From an uncultured Eubacteriales bacterium (GTDB lineage: Bacteria; Bacillota; Clostridia; Oscillospirales; Oscillospiraceae), in contig URLO01000060.1 in assembly GCA_900548625.1 (NCBI GenBank), forward strand, positions 1 to 9,797: a stretch of 9,797 bases of DNA. The letters run 5' to 3'. This document shows, one piece after another, positions 1 to 6,464 of this stretch. A model generated the notes under the pieces. It worked only from the letters and a program-made list of their open reading frames with translations, made no database searches and had not been told where the DNA came from. A program made the translations under genes and the position numbers. The first letter of the stretch is position 1, and each line of letters starts with the position of its first letter.

Positions 1-551
1 ACCTCGTCACGAAGCTGATTTCTGGTGCAGCCGCGGCCGGGAGACGATGCCAGACGGTACAGAAGCTCCATCTCCTTCGGCGGCGTTTCCACACGCTTGC
101 CGTCCACGATCAGCTCGAATGCATCCAGATCGATGATGAGCTTGTCGAACACCAGACGGCGCTTTTTCTCCTTGCCCGTCTCCTCCTCGGCCGTGCGGCG
201 CAGAACAGCCTCCACGCGCGCGAGCACCTCCTTCATCTCGAAGGGCTTTGTGATGTAGTCGTCCGCGCCCTGCTTGAGGCCCGTGACCTTGTCGCTCGTC
301 TCGCCCTTTGCGGTCAGCATGATGACGGGCACCTTGGAGTCCTGACGGATGGTGCGCAGCACGCCCCAGCCGTCCATGACCGGCAGCATCAGGTCGAGCA
401 GGACAAGATCCGGACGGAATCTGCGGAACTGGTCGATGCCCTCGCCGCCGTCGTTTGCGATGACGGTCTCATAGCCCTCGTTCTTGAGATAGAGCTGGAG
501 CAGCTCGGAAATATTGTGGTCGTCCTCGACGATCAGGATCTTTTTGGACAT
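1..551 (-). CDS. OmpR/PhoB-family response regulator, C-terminus cut by window edge
   Basis: This gene encodes a two-component response regulator that would be phosphorylated by a partner histidine kinase and then bind DNA. The receiver domain fills residues 1-120: the acidic pocket is E9-D10-D11, the phosphoacceptor is D53 in the LLD-LMLP motif, T80 is the switch residue and K102 lies in the TKPF motif. A linker follows, and from about residue 133 a winged-helix trans_reg_C domain begins (PPKEMELLYRLAS, then TRNQL). About 183 codons are present; the family is usually 225-235 residues, so the recognition helix is missing beyond position 1. The start at 549-551 is supported by an AAGGAG site a few bases upstream. 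The partner kinase normally follows such a gene and would lie outside the window. The last residues (GRGCTRNQLRDEV) depart from the usual family pattern (about NRVFTRNQLLDEV), which could be divergence or poor sequence at the edge. The regulon cannot be told from the sequence. Confidence 0.93.
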   Translation of the reverse strand, partial: MSKKILIVEDDHNISELLQLYLKNEGYETVIANDGGEGIDQFRRFRPDLVLLDLMLPVMDGWGVLRTIRQDSKVPVIMLTAKGETSDKVTGLKQGADDYITKPFEMKEVLARVEAVLRRTAEEETGKEKKRRLVFDKLIIDLDAFELIVDGKRVETPPKEMELLYRLASSPGRGCTRNQLRDE

Positions 552-614
552 GGGAGAAGCCTCCTTTGTATCGTTTCCGGCGCAAAAGTCCGGGCTCTTG
601 TATATACAGAGATT

Positions 615-645
615 ATTATAAACCATCGTGCGCCGGATACGTGAA
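615..645 (-). promoter_or_regulatory. Candidate promoter of the response regulator gene
   Basis: Read on the minus strand, a perfect TATAAT -10 box occupies 615-620, with TTCACG at 640-645 as a possible -35 box. The spacer is 19 bases, longer than ideal, so the -35 assignment is weak. The -10 box lies about 65 bases upstream of the start codon. Confidence 0.4.
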
Positions 646-693
646 CTTTTTGTAAAATGACGCCGCGGCGGACGCGGGAATTGTTTTTTGTGC

Positions 694-721
694 TTCCAAA
701 ATCGCGTTTTTGTGATATGAT
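694..721 (+). promoter_or_regulatory. Candidate extended -10 promoter of the GH3 gene
   Basis: An extended -10 element, TGA followed by TATGAT, lies at 713-721. A poor -35 candidate (TTCCAA, 694-699) sits 16 bases upstream. Transcription would begin near 728, giving a leader of about 30 bases before the start codon at 759. This promoter and that of the response regulator point away from each other in the same 207-base gap. Confidence 0.4.
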
Positions 722-758
722 AACGTTAGAATTCAGTGGATGTGACAGGAGATACATC

Positions 759-2861
759 ATGGAATATACACCCCGGATCACCGACAACGCCCTTGCGGCC
801 AGAGCCGCCGCGGCGGGCAGCATGGTGCTGCTGAAAAATGTCCGAAATACCCTTCCCTTCGCAAAAAACGGCGCGGAGCCGCTGCCCATCGCCGTCTTTG
901 GCGTGGGGCAGGTCTTCACCGCCTGCTGCACGGCGCAGATGCAGCCGTGGCATAAGATCTGCGTGCTCGACGGTCTCGCCGCAAGCGAGGTCGTAAAGCC
1001 GGACGGTCTGCTCGTCCACAAGTACCGCAACTGGTGCATGGAGCACCCGGCAGGCGAGGAGTTCCCGCTCTCGATGCTGAGCATGGAGGAGCTGGCAGAG
1101 TGCAGCGCGGCGGCGGTCGTCGTGCTCACGCGCACGCCGGAGGATTACCGCCCGGAGCTGACGCGGCAGGAGACGGACATGATCCGGACGGTCTGCGCGT
1201 CGTTCGAGCGCACGGTGCTCGTGCTCAACACGCCGGGCTATATGGAGCTCGGCGAGCTTGCGCAGTGCGTGCCCGCGATCGTGTTCATGGGCATTGCCGG
1301 TCAGGAGGGCGGCTACGCGCTGGCAGACCTGCTGACGGCGCGCGTCATGCCGTCCGGCCGTCTGGCGCACAGCTGGCCGGTGACGCTTTCGCAGTTTGAC
1401 GAGGCCGCGCAGGCGCTCGACCGCTTCATCGGCTACCGCTGGTTCGATTCCTTCGGCAGAGACATGCTCTACCCCTTCGGCTACGGGCTTGGCTACGGCA
1501 AGGCGGAGCTGACCTCGGTGTCGTTGGGTCTGGACGGCTGTGACGTGGTGGTCACGGCAGAGGTCGAAAACACCGGCGAGACCTATCCCGTGCAGGAGGT
1601 CGTGCAGGTCTATTTCTCCACGCCCGACTCTGAGCGCGGAGCGTGCTGGCAGCTCGACTGCTTCCAGAAGACGCGCCCGCTCGATCCCGGTGAAAAGCAG
1701 GTGCTGACGCTCCGCTTCCCGGTCACGGAGATGGCTGTCTTCCGCGAAAGCGCTTCGGCATTCGTGCTGGAGGAGGGCTATTATGACATCCGCGTCGGCA
1801 CGAGCAGCCGCTCGACCTACGTTGCCGGTTCCCTGCGTCTGACGCGCAGCGCCGTTGTGCAGGCCATCACACCCATGCAGATGCCCGCCGTTTCCGACCG
1901 TCCGCGCTGCGGTGCGGGCTTCACCTATCCCGAGGAGCAGGAGGAGCTGGCTGCCGCGCGCCGCCATGCCATCCGCTTCTCCGACCGCAATCTCCCGCGC
2001 CGGAGCCGCAGAAAGGGCAAAACCTTCACCGGCTGCCGCGCCGACAGCAAGGAGCATACGCTGGATGACGTGCGCCGCGGCTGGTGCTCGCCGTTCCAGC
2101 TCATCGCCTCGATGGATGACCACAGCCTGCGCGAGCTCGTCTGCGGCTTCGGTCAGGCGGAGCCGGACGTTCCCGGCGCGCTGGGCGCGTCGCCCGCGCT
2201 GGAGCGCTATGGCATCCCGAAGCTCCAGATCGCCGCGGGAAGCGAGGGTCTTGCTCTGCAAAAGGACGTCCGCGACGAGGAGACCGACAAGGTCATCCGC
2301 CGTCAGTACTGCACCGCGTTCCCGTCGGCAAGTCTGCTTGCCTGCTCGTTCGACCCGGAGCTGATCCGCGCTGTGGGCGCGGGCATCGGCCGCGAAATGG
2401 CAGAGTTCGGCATCGACCTCTGGCTGGCGCCCGGCGCGAATCTCCTGCGCACGCCGCGTCAGGCCGCGTTCTGCGAGTGCTGGTCGGAGGATCCGGTCGT
2501 CTCCGGCCTGTGTGCGGCAGCGATCGCACGCGGCGCAAGCCACTACGGTGCGCCCGTCCTGCGGGCCGTCCAGCCTGCCTCCGGCGAGCTGTCACAGAAC
2601 GCCTACCGCAGCCTCTACGGTCTTCCGTTTGAGATCGCGTGCAGCGCCTATCCCGCCGTGCTCATCCCCGACCGGACGCTGAACGGTCAGCTCCCCGGAG
2701 AGGACAGCGCACTGGCAAGCTCCATGGTCGTCGATTGGAAGTTCGGCGGCATGTTCCTTGCCGACAACGAGCGCTATGACGCCGAGCCGACGCGCGTGAC
2801 GCTGGAAAAATCCGCGCTCCGCATCCTGCAGGTGCTCCGCCGCGCAAAAAAGAAGGCGTAA
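759..2861 (+). CDS. Circularly permuted glycoside hydrolase family 3 homologue, active site degenerate
   Basis: A 700-residue protein related to GH3 beta-glucosidases but with the two main domains swapped. Residues 20-215 match the GH3 C-terminal alpha/beta domain (SMVLLKN, PIAVFGVGQ, GQEGGYALADLL, PSGRLAHSWP). Residues 224-247 carry the GYRWFDSF and YPFGYGLGY motifs, followed by a fibronectin III-like domain to about 360. The part normally first in GH3, the TIM-barrel-like domain, comes last, about 435-690 (TAFPSASLLA, GREMAEFGIDLWLAPGANLLRTP, WSEDP). This order is known in some clostridial GH3 enzymes. D669 in the W-K-F-G-G-M-F-L-A-D stretch aligns with the catalytic nucleophile, but the sugar-binding KHF motif reads RAV (602-604), DGPxG reads AGSEG and GRNFE reads AAFCE, so hydrolase activity is doubtful. 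There is no signal peptide, so it is likely cytoplasmic. AGGAG at 747-751, seven bases before the ATG, fixes the start; an in-frame ATG at 657 has no such site and would cover the promoter. Family assignment is firm; function is not. Confidence 0.88.
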   Translation: MEYTPRITDNALAARAAAAGSMVLLKNVRNTLPFAKNGAEPLPIAVFGVGQVFTACCTAQMQPWHKICVLDGLAASEVVKPDGLLVHKYRNWCMEHPAGEEFPLSMLSMEELAECSAAAVVVLTRTPEDYRPELTRQETDMIRTVCASFERTVLVLNTPGYMELGELAQCVPAIVFMGIAGQEGGYALADLLTARVMPSGRLAHSWPVTLSQFDEAAQALDRFIGYRWFDSFGRDMLYPFGYGLGYGKAELTSVSLGLDGCDVVVTAEVENTGETYPVQEVVQVYFSTPDSERGACWQLDCFQKTRPLDPGEKQVLTLRFPVTEMAVFRESASAFVLEEGYYDIRVGTSSRSTYVAGSLRLTRSAVVQAITPMQMPAVSDRPRCGAGFTYPEEQEELAAARRHAIRFSDRNLPRRSRRKGKTFTGCRADSKEHTLDDVRRGWCSPFQLIASMDDHSLRELVCGFGQAEPDVPGALGASPALERYGIPKLQIAAGSEGLALQKDVRDEETDKVIRRQYCTAFPSASLLACSFDPELIRAVGAGIGREMAEFGIDLWLAPGANLLRTPRQAAFCECWSEDPVVSGLCAAAIARGASHYGAPVLRAVQPASGELSQNAYRSLYGLPFEIACSAYPAVLIPDRTLNGQLPGEDSALASSMVVDWKFGGMFLADNERYDAEPTRVTLEKSALRILQVLRRAKKKA

Positions 2862-2881
2862 CCGCCCGCGCGGCACGCCGA

Positions 2882-2910
2882 TTGACATTTCTCCCTTCTG
2901 CACATATAAT
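2882..2910 (+). promoter_or_regulatory. Perfect-consensus sigma-A promoter of the phosphoribosyltransferase gene
   Basis: TTGACA at 2882-2887 and TATAAT at 2905-2910 are separated by exactly 17 bases, matching the housekeeping consensus at all twelve positions. Transcription would start near 2917, giving a leader of about 37 bases. The -35 box begins 20 bases after the GH3 stop codon, so the downstream gene has its own promoter, though readthrough from GH3 is possible because no clear terminator separates them. Confidence 0.9.
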
Positions 2911-2953
2911 AGATTCAGCTTCGCCGGACAACCGGCATAAGGAGACGAAAATC

Positions 2954-3511
2954 ATGAAATATACCATGAACATTGCCGGTCTTGACCGGGATCTGCCGCT
3001 GTGCAAGGTCGCGGACGATCTCTACATCGGCGCATTCGTTATGTTCGGCGACGCAGAGATCACCGTGGCGTGTGCGCGGGAACTTCTGGCGCGTGCGCCG
3101 AAGGATTACGATTATCTGCTGACCGCCGAGGCCAAGAGCATCCCGCTGATCCACGAAATGGCGCGGCAGAGCGGCGCAAAGACCTATTTCATTGCACGCA
3201 AGGGCATGAAGGTCTATCTGACCGACCCCATCCATGTGACCGTCCACTCCATCACCACCCAGCATGAGCAGGATCTCTACCTCAGCGGCGAGGACGCTGC
3301 GCGCATCCGCGGCAAGCGCATCCTGATCGTGGACGACGTCATCTCGACCGGCGATTCGCTCAAGGCGATGGAGGAGTTGGTCGTGGATGCCGGCGGCACC
3401 GTTGCCGGACGCATGGCGGTTCTGGCCGAGGGTGACGCGCAGAATCGCGACGACATCATCTACCTCAATCCCCTGCCCCTTTTCAACGCCGACGGCACCG
3501 TCAAAGAATGA
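2954..3511 (+). CDS. PRTase-fold phosphoribosyltransferase, adenine phosphoribosyltransferase-like
   Basis: A 185-residue cytoplasmic enzyme of the type I phosphoribosyltransferase fold, which joins a base to the ribose phosphate of PRPP with release of pyrophosphate. The PRPP-binding signature is complete at residues 123-135 (ILIVDDVISTGDS), with the two acidic residues D127 and D128 before the phosphate-binding loop. An upstream TAEAKSIPL segment (57-65) matches the region that forms the second PRPP contact in the Apt/Xpt group. The size fits adenine phosphoribosyltransferase (about 170-190 residues). The base specificity cannot be read from the sequence; purine salvage is the likely role. 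GGAG at 2941-2944, nine bases before the ATG, supports this start. The gene is transcribed alone from a perfect promoter and ends at the 3527-3562 hairpin, facing pncB's operon, whose first enzyme also uses PRPP. Confidence 0.85.
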   Translation: MKYTMNIAGLDRDLPLCKVADDLYIGAFVMFGDAEITVACARELLARAPKDYDYLLTAEAKSIPLIHEMARQSGAKTYFIARKGMKVYLTDPIHVTVHSITTQHEQDLYLSGEDAARIRGKRILIVDDVISTGDSLKAMEELVVDAGGTVAGRMAVLAEGDAQNRDDIIYLNPLPLFNADGTVKE

Positions 3512-3526
3512 TCCCCTGCATATCAA

Positions 3527-3562
3527 AAGCGCCCATTTCACTTCACCGTGAAATGGGCGCTT
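3527..3562. terminator. Bidirectional hairpin terminator between converging genes
   Basis: A perfect 15-base-pair stem (3527-3541 with 3548-3562) closes a six-base loop, TTCACC. It lies 16 bases after the phosphoribosyltransferase stop on the plus strand and 13 bases after the membrane protein stop on the minus strand. The T-rich tail is modest both ways: TTTTGAT read on the minus strand, TTCTCTGT on the plus strand. The position between converging genes and the stem quality support a shared terminator. Confidence 0.85.
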
Positions 3563-3575
3563 CTCTGTATTGTGT

Positions 3576-4118
3576 TCAGCGGAACAGCTTGCGAAGCACC
3601 GGCTGCAAGCGCACTCTGTAGAGCGGCTCGAGCCGCCGGAGCACCAGATCGTACAGCAAAAACACCAGATTTCCGGCCGCCAGCAGCACGAGCTGCATGA
3701 TGCGCGTCGTTTCGTGGAACTCCGCGCGGAGCGCCTCGGACACGAGCACGAACAGCAGCAGCGCATAGACCGCGCAGACCGCGATGTTGAACAGCGCCAG
3801 CTTGCACACGACGACCAGTGCCCTCGGCTTCACCGCCTCCAGCGCCTTGTGCACGAGCGGGTAGTAGCCCAGCGCCAGAAACAGCACCGCCGCCTCCTTG
3901 TCTGCACAGAGGAACAGGCTCAGCAGCGCCGCCGCCACATACAGCAGCCACGCCGCCTTTGCGCCGCACTCCTCACGCGCCGGAATGAGCACCAGACTTG
4001 CCAGCAGCGGCGCGCAGTAGGTCGCCGCAGGCAGGATGCCGCCCAGCGCCATCAATGCCGCCGCCAGACCCGCCAGCACACCGCAAAGCGCGACCTGCGC
4101 GCTCTTTTTCCGCATCAT
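3576..4118 (-). CDS. Small multi-spanning membrane protein, ECF S-component-like, coupled to pncB
   Basis: A 180-residue, very hydrophobic protein with about six membrane segments (near residues 8-28, 31-48, 53-71, 74-88, 100-128 and 141-162) and a short basic C-terminal tail (RRLEPLYRVRLQPVLRKLFR). Size, topology and the N-terminal pattern (basic start, then a small-residue-rich helix and a proline-containing turn) resemble substrate-binding S components of ECF vitamin transporters and a related group of uncharacterised clostridial membrane proteins. I do not recognise a named family with certainty. The start codon overlaps the pncB stop in an ATGA arrangement, and a second in-frame ATG follows at once. 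No strong ribosome binding site precedes it (only AAGGG), so translation probably depends on coupling to pncB. From this context nicotinate or a related precursor is a possible substrate, but this is a guess; no ECF ATPase or T component is visible here. Confidence 0.85.
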   Translation of the reverse strand: MMRKKSAQVALCGVLAGLAAALMALGGILPAATYCAPLLASLVLIPAREECGAKAAWLLYVAAALLSLFLCADKEAAVLFLALGYYPLVHKALEAVKPRALVVVCKLALFNIAVCAVYALLLFVLVSEALRAEFHETTRIMQLVLLAAGNLVFLLYDLVLRRLEPLYRVRLQPVLRKLFR

Positions 4119-5566
4119 TTGCCCTTATTGTTGAGCAGATCGTTCTTGATATCCCACAGCTTCTGCGACAGGTCCACATAATAGGTGTGCGGGTTGTCAA
4201 AACGCTTGACCTCGTCCCAGAGGGTATCGACCTGCTCGGCGCAGTATTTCTGGATGTCCTTCAGCGGCGGCAGGTCGTAGACGAGCTCGCCGCTGCGGAA
4301 CACCTGCACCATCAGCTCCTTCGCCGTGAAGTCATAGACCGTCTTGCGCTTCCACGTCGCGGACGGGTCGAAGATCTCCAGATCCTTGGAATCGTCCACC
4401 GTCTCGTCATACACGCAGAGATAGTCCGCGATGGCCTTGCCGGTGTCGTTTCCGAAGAAGCGGTAGAGCTTTTTGAAGTGCGGGTTCGTGATCTTGCCCA
4501 CGTTCTCGCTGATCTTGATCTTGGGGAGGATGTTTCCGTCCGCATCCTCCACGGCGGTCAGCTTGTACACGCCGCCGAAGACCGGCTCGGATCTGGCCGT
4601 GATGAGCCGCTCGCCGACGCCGAACATGTCGATGCACGCGCCCTGATTGAGAAGATCCTGGATCAGATACTCGTCGAGGGCGTTCGACACGGAGATCTTG
4701 CAGCTCTCCCAGCCCGCCTCGTCGAGCATTTTGCGCGCCTTTTTCGTCAGATACGTCATGTCGCCGGAGTCGAGGCGGATGCCGCACTTCGTCAGTCCGC
4801 GGGGCTTCAGAACCTCATTGAAGGCGCGGATGGCGTCAGGGACGCCGCTTTTGAGCGTGTTGTAGGTGTCCACCAGCAGCGTGGGGTTGTCGGGGTAGAT
4901 CTCGCAGTAGGCCTTGAACGCCTCATACTGCGAGTCGAACATCTGCACCCACGAGTGCGCCATCGTGCCGCCGGCGTAGACGCCGTAGAGCTGGTCGGAG
5001 ATGGTGCATGCCGTTCCGGCGCAGCCGCCGATATACGCCGCGCGTGCGCCGAGGATCGCGCCGTCGCTGCCCTGCGCGCGGCGGGAGCCGAATTCCAGCA
5101 CCGTTCTGCCCTTTGCCGCGCGGACGACGCGGTTGGCCTTGGTGGCGATCAGGCTCTGATGGTTGATGGTGAGCAGCAGGAACGTCTCGACGAGCTGCGC
5201 CTCGATGGCGGGCGCGCGGACGGTCATGATCGGCTCACGCGGGAAGATCGGCGTGCCCTCCGGCACCGCCCAGATATCGCCCGTGAAGCGGAAATCGCGC
5301 AGATAGTTCAGAAAGCCCTCGCAGAAAATGCCGCGCCCGCGCAGGTAGGCAATGTCCTCCTCATCAAAGTGCAGGTTCTGGATGTACTGCACCGCCTGCT
5401 CCAGTCCCGCCGCGATGGCAAAACCGCCGTTGTCGGGGACTGTGCGGAAGAAAACGTCAAAATAGGTGATCCGGTCTTTATAGCCCGACTGGAAATAGCC
5501 ATTTCCCATCGTCAGCTCATAAAAATCGCACAGCATGGTCATGTTCAGCTTTTTATCCGTGTTCAT
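4115..5566 (-). CDS. pncB: Nicotinate phosphoribosyltransferase
   Basis: A 483-residue enzyme that converts nicotinate and PRPP, with ATP hydrolysis, to nicotinate mononucleotide, the entry step of NAD salvage (Preiss-Handler pathway) in the cytoplasm. The length matches the Firmicutes PncB type. Visible landmarks are the N-terminal MLCDFYELTMGNGYF motif (11-25), FGSRRAQG (159-166), the GTMAHS motif (200-205) with H204 as the likely phosphorylated histidine, VDTYNT (232-237), the RLDSGD stretch (264-269) and FGVGERL (315-321). It appears intact. The start is supported by GGAGG six bases upstream (5573-5577) and a promoter at 5623-5650. The stop codon overlaps the start of the next gene, so the two form a translationally coupled pair. 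Confidence 0.97.
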   Translation of the reverse strand: MNTDKKLNMTMLCDFYELTMGNGYFQSGYKDRITYFDVFFRTVPDNGGFAIAAGLEQAVQYIQNLHFDEEDIAYLRGRGIFCEGFLNYLRDFRFTGDIWAVPEGTPIFPREPIMTVRAPAIEAQLVETFLLLTINHQSLIATKANRVVRAAKGRTVLEFGSRRAQGSDGAILGARAAYIGGCAGTACTISDQLYGVYAGGTMAHSWVQMFDSQYEAFKAYCEIYPDNPTLLVDTYNTLKSGVPDAIRAFNEVLKPRGLTKCGIRLDSGDMTYLTKKARKMLDEAGWESCKISVSNALDEYLIQDLLNQGACIDMFGVGERLITARSEPVFGGVYKLTAVEDADGNILPKIKISENVGKITNPHFKKLYRFFGNDTGKAIADYLCVYDETVDDSKDLEIFDPSATWKRKTVYDFTAKELMVQVFRSGELVYDLPPLKDIQKYCAEQVDTLWDEVKRFDNPHTYYVDLSQKLWDIKNDLLNNKGK

Positions 5567-5585
5567 AACGAACCTCCGAAGTGTT

Positions 5586-5610
5586 CGGCGCGTTCTCGCG
5601 GAGCGCGCCG
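5586..5610 (-). promoter_or_regulatory. GC-rich stem-loop in the pncB leader
   Basis: CGGCGCG at 5586-5592 pairs with CGCGCCG at 5604-5610, giving a seven-base-pair stem with an 11-base loop. It fills most of the predicted 5' leader of pncB (start near 5616, ribosome binding site at 5573-5577). It could influence translation or mRNA stability. In GC-rich DNA such a hairpin may also arise by chance, and no known NAD-related riboswitch is recognised here. Confidence 0.35.
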
Positions 5611-5622
5611 GATAGTATGTGT

Positions 5623-5650
5623 ATTATATCACAAAACCGCAAAAGCACAA
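5623..5650 (-). promoter_or_regulatory. Promoter of the pncB operon
   Basis: On the minus strand a perfect TATAAT at 5623-5628 is preceded by TGA, forming an extended -10 element. TTGTGC at 5645-5650 is a partial -35 box with a 16-base spacer. The -35 box starts just after the stop codon of the CYTH gene, so pncB has its own promoter. Confidence 0.7.
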
Positions 5651-5653
5651 GCG

Positions 5654-6262
5654 TCACCGCGCCGCAGCCAGCGCGCGGGCGCGGGCAAATTTGCTTCTCT
5701 GCTCCTCGCGCAGGCCGTATTTGCCGGCCAGCTTGCGGGCAAACGCCAGCATGGCCTCCGCGCTGCCGCCCTTCAGCTCCAGCTCCAGCTCGCACAGAGG
5801 CTCCCGCCGTCCGCCGCCGGTCAGCCAGCCGATGTCGCCGCACAGCTCGCACTGCGCGCCCTCAAGCGTCAGCTCCGCCGCGATGCGCGTGAAGCTCGCG
5901 CCGCAGACGATCGTCAGCTCCGCCGCATCCAGAAGCGTCCGCAGCGCCTCCGGCGCGCCCGCCGCGATCAGGGCCTCCGGCGCCTCGTCCAGATATTCGC
6001 CTTCCCATTCCCATTCGCCGCGCTCATAGCCCGACCCCGGCGTTTTGAGCGTGATGACGCTGCGCTCGTTTTCCCGGCGCAGGCGGTAGGTCCACTTCCG
6101 CGCGGAAAACGCGCCGTCCTGCGTGTCGTAATAGGTCGTCTCCATCCGGATGTTCCGGAACGCTCCGGTCTGCATTTTTTCCCGGATCATCGGGTCGCAG
6201 AGCATACAGTCGAGCAGCTGCAAATCGCCCACCGCATATTTGATCTCAAGCTCCGTTGCCAT
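5654..6262 (-). CDS. CYTH-domain protein, probable inorganic triphosphatase
   Basis: A 202-residue protein of the CYTH superfamily, whose members fold into an acidic tunnel that binds triphosphate and divalent metal. The defining ExExK motif is at residues 4-8 (ELEIK). Other tunnel positions follow in the family order: YYDT (44-47), YRLRRE (59-64), TLKTP (71-75), the EWEWEGE stretch (83-89), R126, ELELELK (158-164) and a basic RSKFARAR segment near 189-196. Most bacterial stand-alone CYTH proteins hydrolyse tripolyphosphate; class IV adenylate cyclase or thiamine triphosphatase activity is less likely but cannot be excluded. No CHAD domain is attached. The start at 6260-6262 is supported by GGGAGG seven bases upstream; a longer in-frame extension to 6655 lacks such a site and runs into spoIIE antisense. 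It has its own promoter and lies 87 bases upstream of pncB. Confidence 0.9.
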   Translation of the reverse strand: MATELEIKYAVGDLQLLDCMLCDPMIREKMQTGAFRNIRMETTYYDTQDGAFSARKWTYRLRRENERSVITLKTPGSGYERGEWEWEGEYLDEAPEALIAAGAPEALRTLLDAAELTIVCGASFTRIAAELTLEGAQCELCGDIGWLTGGGRREPLCELELELKGGSAEAMLAFARKLAGKYGLREEQRSKFARARALAAAR

Positions 6263-6290
6263 ACATCGGCCTCCCGTCGTGATGTTCTCT

Positions 6291-6312
6291 GCCGCAGACG
6301 CGCGCCTGCGGC
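6291..6312 (-). promoter_or_regulatory. Stem-loop in the CYTH gene leader
   Basis: GCCGCAG (6291-6297) and CTGCGGC (6306-6312) form a seven-base-pair stem with an eight-base loop, between the predicted transcription start (near 6319) and the ribosome binding site (6270-6275). A role in mRNA stability or translation is possible; chance pairing is also possible. Confidence 0.3.
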
Positions 6313-6325
6313 GTATTCTGTTTTC

Positions 6326-6354
6326 ATTGTACGCATTTTCCCGCCGCCTTGCAA
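6326..6354 (-). promoter_or_regulatory. Promoter of the CYTH gene
   Basis: On the minus strand TTGCAA (6349-6354) and TACAAT (6326-6331) are separated by 17 bases, matching the sigma-A consensus at four and five of six positions. The predicted leader is about 57 bases. Confidence 0.65.
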
Positions 6355-6414
6355 GGAGAAACTTCCTTTTCTCTGCCAAGCCCCCTTTCCCGACGCATTT
6401 TGCCCCACAGCTTG

Positions 6415-6426
6415 TGTTAAGATAAC
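6415..6426 (+). promoter_or_regulatory. Weak candidate -10 region for spoIIE
   Basis: TGT followed by TAAGAT (6415-6423) resembles an extended -10 box, about 42 bases before the start codon. It overlaps a short inverted repeat, GTTA-aga-TAAC (6416-6426). No good -35 box lies at the expected distance, and I could not find a clear Spo0A box, although spoIIE is a Spo0A target in Bacillus. If an activator is needed, a poor -35 would be expected. Confidence 0.25.
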
Positions 6427-6464
6427 GCAGGAAGCCCAAAATCTTCCCGTCAGGAGGGTCTTTT

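Noticed and set aside
657..758. A 34-residue N-terminal extension of the GH3 protein from an ATG at 657
   Set aside because: There is no ribosome binding site at 657, whereas AGGAG precedes the ATG at 759; the extension would also cover the likely promoter and lacks family similarity.
726..2543. A 605-codon open frame on the minus strand within the GH3 gene
   Set aside because: The GH3 frame has clear family motifs throughout; the antisense frame has biased composition and no ribosome binding site.
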